DNA of 64,000 nt, from positions 66,628-130,627 of the forward strand of contig CAJMNI010000001.1 of NCBI GenBank assembly GCA_905214735.1. Reading direction: 5' to 3'. The notes beneath the pieces were generated by a model. It ran no database searches, was not told where the DNA came from, and saw nothing but the letters and a program-made list of their open reading frames with translations. The translations under genes and the position numbers were made by a program. Positions 1-9,692 of the stretch are shown here, one piece after another. Positions within the stretch are counted from its first letter, which is position 1; each line of letters starts with the position of its first letter. This DNA is from an uncultured bacterium (GTDB taxonomy: Bacteria > Bacteroidota > Bacteroidia > Bacteroidales > Muribaculaceae).

Positions 1-1
1 C

Positions 2-451
2 GGCATATTCCTTCCCTTCATCTGGCCGCAAGTGAAACGCAACGTCCCCTTCTGGACCCTGGTTGCCTTCGCCTTTTTCGCCCCCTTCCTCCAGATGGGA
101 CAAGCCCAGGATTTTGGTCTTCGCGCCGCTACTCCCCTCTCAATCTATCTTTTACTCCTCGTCACTGACGCAGCATGCCGGGTCAGAAGCTGGAAAACAG
201 TCAGAGGAAAACTATTTGCCGTCACGTTGTTCCTGGCATCTTTCGCGCCGGCCGGCATTTATTACTTTATCGCTTACCATGCTGTGGCCGACTGCATCAT
301 CGGAGGTGCAAAAGCCATGCGCGACCGTGGCCAGGGCAAACTCGCCAATCCCGAAGAGAATGTGTTCTACAACAACTTCATTGCCACCGGCGACGGCTTC
401 TTCTCGCGCCATCTGATGCGCCATCCGGTTAATAAACATGATTTGCCATGA
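2..451 (+). CDS. Multi-pass membrane protein, C-terminal part (cut by window edge)
   Basis: This is the C-terminal end of an integral membrane protein whose start lies before the window. The reading frame is open from base 2, so the GTG at 32 is internal. The visible part has two or three hydrophobic segments. It ends in a soluble tail with the pattern YNNF(I/M)..G.GFF...LMR that also ends the next two proteins, so this is the first of three tandem paralogs. Its stop codon overlaps the next start (ATGA at 448-451), which suggests translational coupling. Function is unknown. The overall topology of the family, seen best in the third copy, is reminiscent of GT-C glycosyltransferases, but that is only an inference from topology. 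Confidence 0.75.
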   Translation, partial: GIFLPFIWPQVKRNVPFWTLVAFAFFAPFLQMGQAQDFGLRAATPLSIYLLLLVTDAACRVRSWKTVRGKLFAVTLFLASFAPAGIYYFIAYHAVADCIIGGAKAMRDRGQGKLANPEENVFYNNFIATGDGFFSRHLMRHPVNKHDLP

Positions 452-2015
452 GCATGACTGTCACAACTGAATCAAAACTTATTCCCATGAAATGGATCGT
501 GACGCTGGCCTACGTCTGGCTCGCGATTCCGGTCATACTGTTTCTGATCTTCTGGGTGAACCTCACTGTCAACGCCCTGCTGGCTTTAATGATCATATAC
601 GTGGGAGCATCCGCCTTCATCCGCAGACAAAAAGAAAAAAAACATCTGCCATATCCCTGCCTGCTCAAGATTTTTCACCAGCTCTGAAACTTGACCCAAC
701 ACTGGTCTTTACCGGTGCGACCCTACTCTTTCTTGTGATATACATGGGAATCGGAGGACTGATGACACAGGAATATAACGATCAAGTATTCCGCAACGCA
801 ATGCTATACGAAGTGACCAACCGCGACTGGCCTATAATCTATCCCCCAATCGACGGCAACCCATGCTTCCTTAGCTATTACATGGGATTCTGGCTCCCTG
901 CCGCTGCCGTGGCAAAAATTTTCGGCGGCAATATGCTTGTAGCCGAGTCAGTCACTATCTTTTACGCCTGGACCGGACTATTTCTATTCATAGCCTTCAT
1001 CTTCAGTTATGTCGGCGAAAGGCGCAGGCTGCTGGCTCTTTTAGTGATTCTCATGTTCGCCGCATTCGACTATGTGGCCGGCGCCATTTTCACATATCGG
1101 AATTACCCTGATATCATCTCATTCATCGGAGGCAACCATGACAACGCCACAACCTACTATGCGCTTCCGAACATCGCAGTGGCACTGGGCCAAATCTACA
1201 ATCAGGCGATACCGGCCTTCTTAGGCTGCATGCTGCTCTATTATCAGCGCAACTCCTTCCGCTATTTCTTTCTGACGTTCGCACTGGTGATGTTCTTCTC
1301 GCCTCTTCAGTGCGTAGGAATTTTCCCGGTTTGCGCGGTGTGGGGCATCCGCAATTTCCGCAACACCCTCTCTGCAGCCAATATTTTAGGAATTCTACTT
1401 TGCTTTCTCTTTGCAGCCTATTTCATGGCCAACAATCAAGGTTCCATGCGCACTTACGCCACCGAAGGCGACCAAATAGCCATTATTGCCGAAAAAGGTG
1501 CATTTTGGGTCACCTTTTCCGTAGCAATATACCTTCCTTTCCTATGGAAAAGCGTGAAGCGCGACTGGGTGTTTTGGCTGCTGCTCGCCATTTCGCTGGC
1601 GGCTCCACTCATGTCGCTCCACGGCCTCGGCGACCTTGGATGGAGAGCTCCGACAGGCCTTTCGGTTTATTTGATGGCGAAAATTGCAAAAAAGGTTGTG
1701 GGCATAAGACGGTGGACCGCGCCCCGCAACGCCTGCTTCGCTGTGACTCTCTGCCTCTGCTCACTCACAACAGCAGGAATTTATTTTTACAGAGGTTATC
1801 TTGAAGTGACGGAGGTTATCATCAAAGGGCGCTCTCCGCGCGTAGACTGGCTCAACGGCCATCTTGCCGATCCCGATTACAATCAATGGTTCAACAATTT
1901 TATGTCGACCCGCAACGGTTTTTTCTATAAATACATTATGCGACGACCGGACGCCGCAATCAGGTATAATCACAACAACACATCGAAGCATAATGATGCA
2001 GACCGCAATCAATAA
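448..2015 (+). pseudogene. Multi-pass membrane protein, second tandem paralog, frameshifted at an A8 tract
   Basis: The gene starts at ATG 448 and reads as a membrane protein (first hydrophobic segment at residues 17-50) up to about 640. It then runs into a stop at 685-687. The homologous continuation (TM-rich, with YMGIGGL, DWPIIYPPIDGN and YYMGFWLPAA) lies in the -1 frame and runs to 2015. Both halves align with the intact third copy (2020-3540). The switch falls in a run of eight A (635-642); one more A would restore a protein of about 522 residues. It may be a decayed gene, a slippage-controlled gene, or a sequencing error in a homopolymer. Function is unknown; possibly a GT-C-like membrane enzyme. 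Confidence 0.7.
635..642 (+). repeat. A8 homopolymer at the frameshift site
   Basis: Eight consecutive A residues, preceded by GACAAAAAG, sit exactly where the reading frame of the second membrane protein changes by -1. Such runs can change length during replication or cause RNA polymerase slippage. Confidence 0.85.
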
Positions 2016-2019
2016 TAAT

Positions 2020-3540
2020 ATGGAAAAATCGATTACCATGAAGTCAATCGTGATCCAGGCATACGTCTGGCTTGCGCTTCCGCTTCTGATATTCCTCGCA
2101 TTCTGGGTTATTCCCTGGATATCAGTGCCTGCCATAACGGCAATAATTCTGATTCTTGCTAAGATTTTCCGGGAGAAATCCGACTCTCAGCTGTATAAAT
2201 CTCGCGGGTTCGCGGCCTCCTTGCGCTTCGACCGCAACATCTGGTGGATTATTCTCGTAATTCTTCTCGTCTCTATCTATTGCGGCATCGGCGGCCTATA
2301 TGCTCAAAACTACACTGACGCCTTCGGACGCAACGCCATTTTCTACGACCTCGTCAAACTCCCCTGGCCCACTGAGTATTCCCCAATTGATGGAAACCAG
2401 AGAACATTGGTTTATTATTTCGGGTTCTGGCTTCCCGCCGCCGGGATTGCGAAAATTTGCGGACACTCCATATTTGTCGGCGAGATGGTTCAATTAGCTT
2501 ATGCGGTCTGGGGATTATGGCTTATCACCGCTTTCCTCTTCAGTTACTGCCGAGGCCGACGCAGATGGCTCGCTCTTTTGCTCCTCTTTTTCTTCGCCGG
2601 CTGGGAAGTGGTCGAGACCCACTTTATATGGCATCATAACATCGGCGATTACTCTCTCAAAGACTTTTTCCTGTACACGTCGGACACCGACAACTTCTTT
2701 GTCCTAAATACGATGCACGCAATCCTGATCATGATCTACAATCAAGGGATCGCCGCCTTTTTGGGAATCATTCTCCTTTACTACCAACGTCGTTGCTTCA
2801 AATCTTACATCTTCACGTTTTCACTTTTGATGATTTTCGCTCCGATTCCTGCTTTCGGCATTCTGCCAATATGCATTGTCTGGGGATTGATGCATTTCAG
2901 GCAGTCTCTTTCATTTCCCAATATACTGGGAATCATGATTTGCATGCTGATAGCATCTTTCTATATGGGCAGTCCTGTGGGAGCTGACGTCAATCCGATA
3001 GTCTGGTCTGACAATATTATTTTCATGGTCAAATGCTGCGTTCTGTTTATTCTGACCTGCATCGCCGTCTACCTCCCCTTTATTTGGCGCAGTGTAAAAA
3101 AGAACTGTCTCTTCTGGGCCCTCCTTGCAATTTCTTGCGCAGCTCCCTTTTTCACTCTGACAGATCGTGTGGATTTCGGCTGGAGGATTCCCACCGGACT
3201 GGCGGTTTTCATGCTCTTTACCGTGACAAAAGCAGCCGTCAATGTTAAAAATTGGCACACTCCGCGCAATGTATGTTTCGCCATTGTTCTCTCCATTGGG
3301 GCGTTATCACCAATCATAAATTATTGCCGACGTTCTTATTATGAAGTCAAGGAAGTCGTCATAGAGGGTAGATCCCCACGAAACCACTATTATGAAGGTA
3401 TGCTCTCGTCAAAAGATTTCGACGCGCCTTTAAATTCACCTTCCCCCGAGCTCGAACCTTTTCTACACAGACTTATCTATACCACATATATTTGTGAAAA
3501 GGAGACTTTCTTCAATAAATATCTTATGCGTCACCGATAG
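2020..3540 (+). CDS. Multi-pass membrane protein, third tandem paralog (about 506 aa)
   Basis: This is an intact integral membrane protein with about ten to twelve hydrophobic segments. It shares with the second copy a first extracytoplasmic loop (YCGIGGLYAQNYTDAF.RNA, then WP.EYSPIDGN) and the motif YYFGFWLPAAGIAKI. The C-terminal soluble tail ends FFNKYLMRH. I chose ATG 2020 because it gives a short N-terminus before the first membrane segment; in-frame ATGs at 1993 and 1996 would overlap the previous gene by about 20 bases and match its N-terminal length better, so they remain possible. No family is recognised with confidence. Acidic residues in the first outer loop and the topology resemble GT-C glycosyltransferases, but this is inference. 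Confidence 0.8.
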   Translation: MEKSITMKSIVIQAYVWLALPLLIFLAFWVIPWISVPAITAIILILAKIFREKSDSQLYKSRGFAASLRFDRNIWWIILVILLVSIYCGIGGLYAQNYTDAFGRNAIFYDLVKLPWPTEYSPIDGNQRTLVYYFGFWLPAAGIAKICGHSIFVGEMVQLAYAVWGLWLITAFLFSYCRGRRRWLALLLLFFFAGWEVVETHFIWHHNIGDYSLKDFFLYTSDTDNFFVLNTMHAILIMIYNQGIAAFLGIILLYYQRRCFKSYIFTFSLLMIFAPIPAFGILPICIVWGLMHFRQSLSFPNILGIMICMLIASFYMGSPVGADVNPIVWSDNIIFMVKCCVLFILTCIAVYLPFIWRSVKKNCLFWALLAISCAAPFFTLTDRVDFGWRIPTGLAVFMLFTVTKAAVNVKNWHTPRNVCFAIVLSIGALSPIINYCRRSYYEVKEVVIEGRSPRNHYYEGMLSSKDFDAPLNSPSPELEPFLHRLIYTTYICEKETFFNKYLMRHR

Positions 3541-3553
3541 GTAAAATTTATTT

Positions 3554-3584
3554 TTTGATGATTGGTTGAATTTTTGTAATTTTG
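3554..3584 (+). promoter_or_regulatory. Bacteroidota-type promoter for hpt
   Basis: TTTG at 3554-3557 and TAATTTTG at 3577-3584 are 19 bases apart, matching the -33/-7 consensus of the phylum. The hpt start codon lies about 48 bases downstream. Confidence 0.7.
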
Positions 3585-3631
3585 CCTAAAATAACGGAAA
3601 GCAGCATCCTGAATCAAAACTTTCGATTTTT

Positions 3632-4177
3632 ATGGAAAATAAAGTGACTGTCGACGGCTTGACTTTCGTGCCCTATATCACGCGCGATAAAATTGCCCAA
3701 GAAGTGAAACGCGTCGCCGAGGAGCTTCGCAACGACCTGAAAGGGAAAAATCCGATTTTCCTCTGCGTGCTTAACGGCGCATTTATCTTCGCCGCCGACC
3801 TCATCCGCGAAGTCGGCAACAACGACGCCCACATCAACTTCGTGCGCTATACGAGCTATGAAGGCACCTCCTCCACCGGAAAGGTCAAGGAAGTGATGGG
3901 CCTCACCGAAGACATCGAAGGAATGGACGTCGTCATAATCGAAGACATCGTCGACACAGGCCTCACAGCCTCCATGATGGTCTCGGAACTCAAGAAAAGG
4001 AATCCCCGCTCCATCCGATTCGCCACCCTGCTCCATAAGCCGGAAAGCTCCAAAACCGGTTTCAAACCCGACTATGTGGCTTTCTCCATTCCGCCGAAAT
4101 TCATCATCGGCTATGGCCTCGACCTCGACGGAAAGGTGCGCAACCTCAAAGACATCTACGTTATCGACGAAGACTGA
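3632..4177 (+). CDS. hpt: Hypoxanthine phosphoribosyltransferase
   Basis: This cytoplasmic purine-salvage enzyme joins hypoxanthine (and usually guanine) to PRPP, giving IMP or GMP. The 181-residue length is normal for the family. The PRPP-binding loop EDIVDTG is at residues 104-110, preceded by the hydrophobic strand VVII. The N-terminal VLNGAFIFAADL segment and the C-terminal YVIDED end fit bacterial Hpt proteins. It has its own promoter just upstream and a likely terminator downstream at 4207-4234, so it is probably transcribed alone or with partial read-through into adk. Confidence 0.95.
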   Translation: MENKVTVDGLTFVPYITRDKIAQEVKRVAEELRNDLKGKNPIFLCVLNGAFIFAADLIREVGNNDAHINFVRYTSYEGTSSTGKVKEVMGLTEDIEGMDVVIIEDIVDTGLTASMMVSELKKRNPRSIRFATLLHKPESSKTGFKPDYVAFSIPPKFIIGYGLDLDGKVRNLKDIYVIDED

Positions 4178-4206
4178 TCCGGTCTGCCCGGTCCGACAGA
4201 CGAAAC

Positions 4207-4234
4207 CCTCCGCCGATCTGGCCGGAGGCTTTTG
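4207..4234 (+). terminator. Probable intrinsic terminator after hpt
   Basis: CCTCCG (4207-4212) pairs with CGGAGG (4223-4228), followed by CTTTTG. It lies between hpt and adk; the T-run is short, so termination may be partial. Confidence 0.55.
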
Positions 4235-4292
4235 TCATGATTCTTACCGGACACCGAATTTTCATATACCCAAAATAAAGTTACATCCAATC

Positions 4293-4892
4293 ATGCTGAA
4301 TATTGTTTTATTTGGCGCTCCCGGTAGCGGGAAAGGAACCCAAAGCGCAAAACTCATCGACGAATATGGCCTCTACCATATTTCTACCGGCGAACTCCTT
4401 CGCGACCATATCAAACGCGACACCCCGCTGGGCCGCACAGCCAACGAATATATCTCCAAAGGCCAGCTCATCCCCGACGACCTGATGATCGACATCCTCG
4501 ACCACACCCTCGAGCAGGAGGCGAAAGGGAAAGCCGGAGTGGTGTTCGACGGTTTCCCCCGCACCATCGCCCAGGCCGACGCCCTCAAGGAACTCCTTGA
4601 GAAACGCGGCACGAAGCTTCACGCCGTCGTAGGCCTCGAAGTGCCCGAAGATGAACTCGTGGAGCGAATGATCAAACGCGGTCAGGAGACAGGCCGCGCC
4701 GACGACAACGTCGAAACAATCAAAAACCGCCTGAAGGTATATCACGACCAGACCCATCCCCTCAAGGCCTACTACACCGAAAAAGGGAACTACATCCCCG
4801 TCAACGGCTCAGGCATCGTCGATGAAATCTTCGGCAACATCGCCGAAGGCCTCGAGAAGATGACCGGTGCCAAACGCCGTGTGAAAAAGTAA
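4293..4892 (+). CDS. adk: Adenylate kinase
   Basis: Adenylate kinase interconverts ATP + AMP and 2 ADP in the cytoplasm. The P-loop GAPGSGKGTQ is at residues 8-17, the AMP-binding STGELLR follows at 31-37, and FDGFPRT is at 85-91. The LID region is the short, zinc-free form (RADDNVETI), usual in Bacteroidota. I chose ATG 4293 because the P-loop strand begins at once (MLNIVLF); the frame is open further upstream through the hpt end and spacer but that part is not homologous to the family. Length is 199 residues, with a basic C-terminal tail KRRVKK. Confidence 0.96.
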   Translation: MLNIVLFGAPGSGKGTQSAKLIDEYGLYHISTGELLRDHIKRDTPLGRTANEYISKGQLIPDDLMIDILDHTLEQEAKGKAGVVFDGFPRTIAQADALKELLEKRGTKLHAVVGLEVPEDELVERMIKRGQETGRADDNVETIKNRLKVYHDQTHPLKAYYTEKGNYIPVNGSGIVDEIFGNIAEGLEKMTGAKRRVKK

Positions 4893-4978
4893 GACCCAGA
4901 AGTCAATTCATATCTTCCGACGGCTTCCGATAAGGCAGCCGTCAGAACAATAAGAGCAACGGCCGGAGCGTTAAACCT

Positions 4979-6973
4979 ATGATGAAAAATCAAGGATTTA
5001 ACGCTTCGGCTCTTTTGTTGGCGCTTCTGCTGCTCCTGCTCCCGCTCGCCGGCTGCAAGACCCCGAAGCTCGCCGACGCCAACGCCGCCTATGACCGCGG
5101 CGAATATTTCGACGCCTCCAAAATCTACCGCGCCGTCTACAATAAGCTCAACCCGCGCGAAGACCGCGAGCTGCGCGGCGAGGTGGCTTATCAGCTCGCC
5201 ACGTGCTATCGCAAGCTCAACATGGCAGCCCGCGCATCCGCGGCCTATCAGAACGCGATCCGCTATGAATATCCCGACTCAATGGCATTTTTCTATCTCG
5301 GCCGCTCGCTGCAGATGGAGGGGAAATATCAGCCGGCGATCGAAGCTTACACCACTTTTCTCGACTATCGCGCCGACGACCAGCTCGCCAAGGAGGGGAT
5401 AAGGGGCTGCCAGCAGGCCATCAGGGCCAAAAAGGAGAAAAAGAGCCGCTACAAAGTGGCGCAGGCCAAGCTTTTCAATTCCAGAAGGGCCGACTTCGCC
5501 CCGATGTATCTCGACAAGACGCTCAACACCATCTATTTCACATCTTCGACTGAAAAAGCGCGCGGCACCAACCACTCCGAGATCACCGGTACCAAACGAA
5601 GCGACATATTTTATTCCGAAAAAGACGAGAAAGGGAACTGGAAACGTCCCGAACCGGCCGAAGGAGAGCTCAACTCCGACTTCGATGAGGGTATCACGGC
5701 ATTCTCCCCCGACGGCCAGACGATGTATCTCACCATGGCGCGCCGCTCCGAATCGGCCAACACCAGCGTGGAGATCTACACCTCCCGCCGCTCCGACGCC
5801 ACCTGGAGCGCACCCCAGAAATTTGAAATCACCGCCGACACCCTCTCCGCCGTAGGCCACCCCGCCGTCTCTCCCGACGGAACTTATCTCTATTTTTCCT
5901 CCGACATGCCAGGCGGCTTCGGAGGAAAAGACATCTGGCGCATCAACCTCAAGGAGCGCGCCGGAAGCCTCGAGAACCTCGGCCCGCAGATCAACACCTC
6001 GGGCGACGAAATGTTCCCATACATGCGCACCGACTCGCTGATGTATTTCTCATCCGACGGCCACCCGGGCTTCGGAGGCCTCGACCTTTTCACCGCCCGG
6101 CTAAACTCCACAGGCGACCGCTGGAGCGTCAACAACCTCGGCCTGCCCCTCAACAGCCAGGGCGATGACTTCGGCATAACTTTCGGCGAAGGGGAATCCG
6201 GGTTCTTCAGTTCAAACCGCGGCGACGCCAGAGGTTACGACCATATCTACAGCTTTATCCTCCCCGAAATTAAGGTCACGATCTCCGGCTATGTGCTCGA
6301 CAAAGACGAGGAGCCTGTGCCCAATGCCGTGATCCGCATCGTCGGCGACGACGGTTCCAACCAGAAGGAGGTGGCAAAAGACGATGGCTCCTTCAAGTTC
6401 AAGCTCGAACGGGGCGTGAAATATGTGATGCAGGCCGGCGCCAAAGGTTATCTCAACGTCAAGCAGGAGTTTGAGAGCGACATGGAGGAGGAGGATGCCG
6501 ATTATGGGGTCGACTTCATCCTCGCCGCCATCTATAAGCCGCAGGTGGTGGAGAATATTTTCTACGACTTCGACCGCGCTTCGCTCCGTCCCGAATCTAA
6601 AGCAGCCCTCGACGAAATGGCGCAGATGCTTCGCGACAACCCCAACGTCACCATCGAAATGGGTTCGCACACCGACCGCGTCGGAACAGAGGAATACAAC
6701 ATCGGCCTCTCCGACCGCCGCGCCAAGAGCGTGGTCGACTATCTGATCGCCGCCGGAATATCTCCCGACCGACTCACCTGGAAAGGCTACGGCGAGACTG
6801 TGCCCAAGACCGTCACCAAACGCATCAACCGAGAATATCCGCAATTCCCCGAGGGAACAGTGCTCAACGAGGAATTCATCAACACCCTGTCGGAAGAAGA
6901 CAAAGAGGCAGCCGACCAGGTGAACCGCCGCACTGAATTCCAAGTCACTTCGATCGAATACGACTTTTTCTGA
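4979..6973 (+). CDS. porE: PorE-like T9SS-associated lipoprotein (TPR, PD40 propeller, CRD, OmpA)
   Basis: This is a lipoprotein (lipobox LAGC, Cys26) of 664 residues with four parts in order: TPR repeats (about 30-150), a WD40/PD40-like propeller with AFSPDG, AVSPDG and YFSSD motifs (about 163-427), a carboxypeptidase-regulatory-like beta domain (about 430-515) and an OmpA/MotB peptidoglycan-binding domain (about 520-664, with YDFD..SLRPES and SHTDRVGTEEYN..LSDRRA). This architecture is that of PorE, which anchors the type IX secretion apparatus to peptidoglycan from the periplasmic face. No acidic residues follow the lipidated Cys, which fits a periplasm-facing lipoprotein. The nine T9SS-tailed proteins in this window support a working T9SS. 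A general OmpA-family assignment is the fallback. Confidence 0.85.
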   Translation: MMKNQGFNASALLLALLLLLLPLAGCKTPKLADANAAYDRGEYFDASKIYRAVYNKLNPREDRELRGEVAYQLATCYRKLNMAARASAAYQNAIRYEYPDSMAFFYLGRSLQMEGKYQPAIEAYTTFLDYRADDQLAKEGIRGCQQAIRAKKEKKSRYKVAQAKLFNSRRADFAPMYLDKTLNTIYFTSSTEKARGTNHSEITGTKRSDIFYSEKDEKGNWKRPEPAEGELNSDFDEGITAFSPDGQTMYLTMARRSESANTSVEIYTSRRSDATWSAPQKFEITADTLSAVGHPAVSPDGTYLYFSSDMPGGFGGKDIWRINLKERAGSLENLGPQINTSGDEMFPYMRTDSLMYFSSDGHPGFGGLDLFTARLNSTGDRWSVNNLGLPLNSQGDDFGITFGEGESGFFSSNRGDARGYDHIYSFILPEIKVTISGYVLDKDEEPVPNAVIRIVGDDGSNQKEVAKDDGSFKFKLERGVKYVMQAGAKGYLNVKQEFESDMEEEDADYGVDFILAAIYKPQVVENIFYDFDRASLRPESKAALDEMAQMLRDNPNVTIEMGSHTDRVGTEEYNIGLSDRRAKSVVDYLIAAGISPDRLTWKGYGETVPKTVTKRINREYPQFPEGTVLNEEFINTLSEEDKEAADQVNRRTEFQVTSIEYDFF

Positions 6974-7008
6974 CATAAAGTCTAAGCCCAAACCAAAAGC
7001 AGAACACG

Positions 7009-7965
7009 ATGAAATTCCGCACCGAACTCAGCCTTCCCCCTTCGGCCTCGCCGCTCGATCCCGAGAAACCCGTGGCGCTGCTCGGATCCTGCTTTTCGGA
7101 GAATATCGGCAGGAGGATGCGACGTTCGCTATGGGACGCCCGCGTCAACCCCTGCGGTGTGCTCTTCAACCCGGCTTCGATCCGCCGCGTTCTCGAGATA
7201 GCGGCGGAAGAGGATTCTGAGACCCGCGATTCGCTACTCGCCGCCTCCATCGCCCGCAAAGACGACCTCTTCGTGTCGATGCTTTTTGACTCCTCCTTCG
7301 CCAACGCAGATTTCGACCTCTGCCTCGACGGTTGTATCGCCGCCACCGACATGCTGCGCGATGACATCGCCGAATCGCAGGCCCTGATCGTGACGCTCGG
7401 CACTGTCCGCGTCTATGCCATAGCCGGGCACCCCGACCTGATTGTCGGAAACTGCCATAAATTACCGGCGGCTAAATTCGAATGCCGCTCTCTTTCCGTG
7501 GCTGAAACTGTCGGCGAAATCACACGCATAGAAGCGGCCGCAGCCAAAATCAGCCCCTCCGTCAGAATCATGTATACTGTCAGCCCCGTGCGCCATCTGC
7601 GCGACAATTTCCACGACAACACCCTGTCGAAAGCCACTCTTCAGCTCGCCGTCGCCGGCAAGGAGTATTTCCCTGCCTACGAACTCCTGCTCGACGACCT
7701 CCGCGACTATCGCTTCTATGCCGCCGACCTCGCCCATCCCTCTGAAGAAGCCGTCGGCTACATCTGGGAAAAATTCCTTGACGTCTACGCCGGTCCCGGC
7801 GCGCGAAAACTGCTCGAGAAAGGGGAAGAGCTCACCCGACTCTGGGAACATCGTCCCAACATTCCTTTCGGCGACAGCTACAACAGCTTTTTAGCCATGC
7901 GAATGGATAAAACTGTCAAATTCAACCGAAAACATCCTGAAATGCTCTCACCCGCTGATTTTTAA
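7009..7965 (+). CDS. GSCFA domain protein
   Basis: This cytoplasmic protein of 318 residues carries the name-giving motif GSCFS at residues 26-30, followed by N...R (SENIGRRM). GSCFA proteins are related to SGNH/GDSL-type hydrolases, where the Ser of the motif would be the nucleophile; a downstream LAHPSEEA segment fits the catalytic Asp/His region. Substrate and pathway are unknown. It follows porE by 35 bases on the same strand and may share its transcript. No signal peptide is visible. Confidence 0.85.
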   Translation: MKFRTELSLPPSASPLDPEKPVALLGSCFSENIGRRMRRSLWDARVNPCGVLFNPASIRRVLEIAAEEDSETRDSLLAASIARKDDLFVSMLFDSSFANADFDLCLDGCIAATDMLRDDIAESQALIVTLGTVRVYAIAGHPDLIVGNCHKLPAAKFECRSLSVAETVGEITRIEAAAAKISPSVRIMYTVSPVRHLRDNFHDNTLSKATLQLAVAGKEYFPAYELLLDDLRDYRFYAADLAHPSEEAVGYIWEKFLDVYAGPGARKLLEKGEELTRLWEHRPNIPFGDSYNSFLAMRMDKTVKFNRKHPEMLSPADF

Positions 7966-8018
7966 GGAGGGGGCATGCGCCAAAAACGCCAAAATTCCAT
8001 ATTTTAGGCAGATTATTC

Positions 8019-8049
8019 TTTAATAATCCTCCCTAATTTATTAACTTTG
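8019..8049 (+). promoter_or_regulatory. Bacteroidota-type promoter for gltX
   Basis: TAACTTTG at 8042-8049 is a good -7 element; TTTA at 8019-8022 stands 19 bases upstream as a weak -33. The gltX start is about 78 bases downstream. A second TAATTTTG lies at 8098-8105 but lacks a matching upstream element. Confidence 0.6.
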
Positions 8050-8127
8050 CAAAGTTTTTGAGAAAACTCCCGAGCCTCTCAGAGTTTTCGCAAACATTAA
8101 TTTTGCATTATTTTGACGTTTTCAGCC

Positions 8128-9645
8128 ATGGATCGAAAAGTAAGAGTAAGATTCGCACCATCGCCCACGGGCCCGCTCCATATCGGAGGTGTCCGCACGG
8201 CTCTTTATAACTATATATTCGCACGCAGCCACGGCGGAGAGATGATTCTCCGCATCGAAGACACCGACTCCCACCGCTTCGTGCCGGGAGCCGAGGAATA
8301 TATCAACGAAGCCCTCGGCTGGCTCGGCATCAAATTCGACGAAGGTGTGCGCGAAGGGGGTGCCTACGGACCTTACAAGCAGAGCGAGCGCCGCGACATC
8401 TATCGCAAATATGCCCGGCAGCTTCTCGACACCGGCAAAGCCTACATAGCGTTCGACACTCCCGAGCAACTCGAAGCCGCCCGCAAAGAGACGCCCAATT
8501 TCCAGTATGACGCCTCGACCCGCGGCCGCATGTGCAATTCCCTCACCCTCTCCCCCGAGGAGGTGAAGGAGCGCATCGACCGGGGCGACCAGTATGTGGT
8601 GCGCTTCCTGATCGAACCGGGACGCGAGGTGAAGGTCAACGACCTTATCCGCGGCGAAGTCTCCATCAATTCCTCGATCCTCGACGACAAGGTGCTCTAT
8701 AAAAGCGCCGACGACCTTCCGACATATCATCTCGCCAACATCGTCGACGACCATCTGATGGAGGTGTCGCACGTGATCCGCGGCGAGGAATGGCTCCCGT
8801 CGGCTCCGCTCCACGTGCTCCTTTACGAGGCCTTCGGCTGGCAGGACACAATGCCGCAGTTCGTGCATCTCCCCCTGCTTCTCAAGCCCGTGGGCAACGG
8901 CAAGCTCTCCAAGCGCGACGGCGACAAGCTCGGCTTCCCCGTCTTCCCGCTTGAATGGAAAGATCCAGCGAGCGGCGCAATCTCCGCCGGCTATCGCGAG
9001 CAGGGGTATCTCCCCGAAGCCGTGGTCAACTTCCTCGCCCTCCTCGGCTGGAACCCCGGCGACGACAGCGAGCTGATGGATATCGACACGCTTATCTCGA
9101 AGTTCAGCTTCGAACACTGCTCCAAATCGGGAGCCAAGTTCGACTATAAGAAGGGACTCTGGTTCAACCACGAATATATCATGCGCAAGTCAGACGAGGA
9201 GCTCGCCGAAATGGTGATGCCGATGCTCGCTGCCAAAGGCATAGAAGGTTTCCCGAAAGAGTATGTGGCCCGCGCCATCGGCATGGTCAAGGGTCGCGCC
9301 AACCTTGTGGGCGACCTTCTCGAACAGGCCGACTTCTTCTTCACGGCTCCGACGGAATATGCCGAGAAAGACGTGCGCAAACGCTGGAGCGAGGATACGC
9401 CCCGGATCATGGAGGAACTCATCGGAGTGCTTGAAGGAATCGACGACATGACATCGGCCAACGCCGAGAAAATCGTGCTCGACTGGATAGCCTCGAAGGA
9501 GTATCATCTCGGCAACGTGATGAATGCTTTCCGTCTCGCCGTGGTCGGCGCCTGCAGGGGCCCGCACATGTTCGACATCACCGAACTGATGCCCAAAGAG
9601 GAGGTGATCGGCAGGATCCGCCGCGCCATCGCCACGCTTAAATAA
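8128..9645 (+). CDS. gltX: Glutamate--tRNA ligase
   Basis: This class I aminoacyl-tRNA synthetase charges tRNA-Glu. The HIGH-type signature is PSPTGPLHIGG (residues 11-21) and the KMSKS-type loop is KLSKRDG near residue 260. The DEAD-like zinc region of some GluRS is not evident, as is common. I chose ATG 8128 (MDRKVRVRFAPSPTG) over the in-frame TTG at 8113 because family members begin directly with the catalytic strand. Length is 505 residues. waaA follows 47 bases later on the same strand. Confidence 0.95.
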   Translation: MDRKVRVRFAPSPTGPLHIGGVRTALYNYIFARSHGGEMILRIEDTDSHRFVPGAEEYINEALGWLGIKFDEGVREGGAYGPYKQSERRDIYRKYARQLLDTGKAYIAFDTPEQLEAARKETPNFQYDASTRGRMCNSLTLSPEEVKERIDRGDQYVVRFLIEPGREVKVNDLIRGEVSINSSILDDKVLYKSADDLPTYHLANIVDDHLMEVSHVIRGEEWLPSAPLHVLLYEAFGWQDTMPQFVHLPLLLKPVGNGKLSKRDGDKLGFPVFPLEWKDPASGAISAGYREQGYLPEAVVNFLALLGWNPGDDSELMDIDTLISKFSFEHCSKSGAKFDYKKGLWFNHEYIMRKSDEELAEMVMPMLAAKGIEGFPKEYVARAIGMVKGRANLVGDLLEQADFFFTAPTEYAEKDVRKRWSEDTPRIMEELIGVLEGIDDMTSANAEKIVLDWIASKEYHLGNVMNAFRLAVVGACRGPHMFDITELMPKEEVIGRIRRAIATLK

Positions 9646-9692
9646 CCGCCCCGAGGACAGAACCAGCAACCTTATAACCATCACCATTCGGG

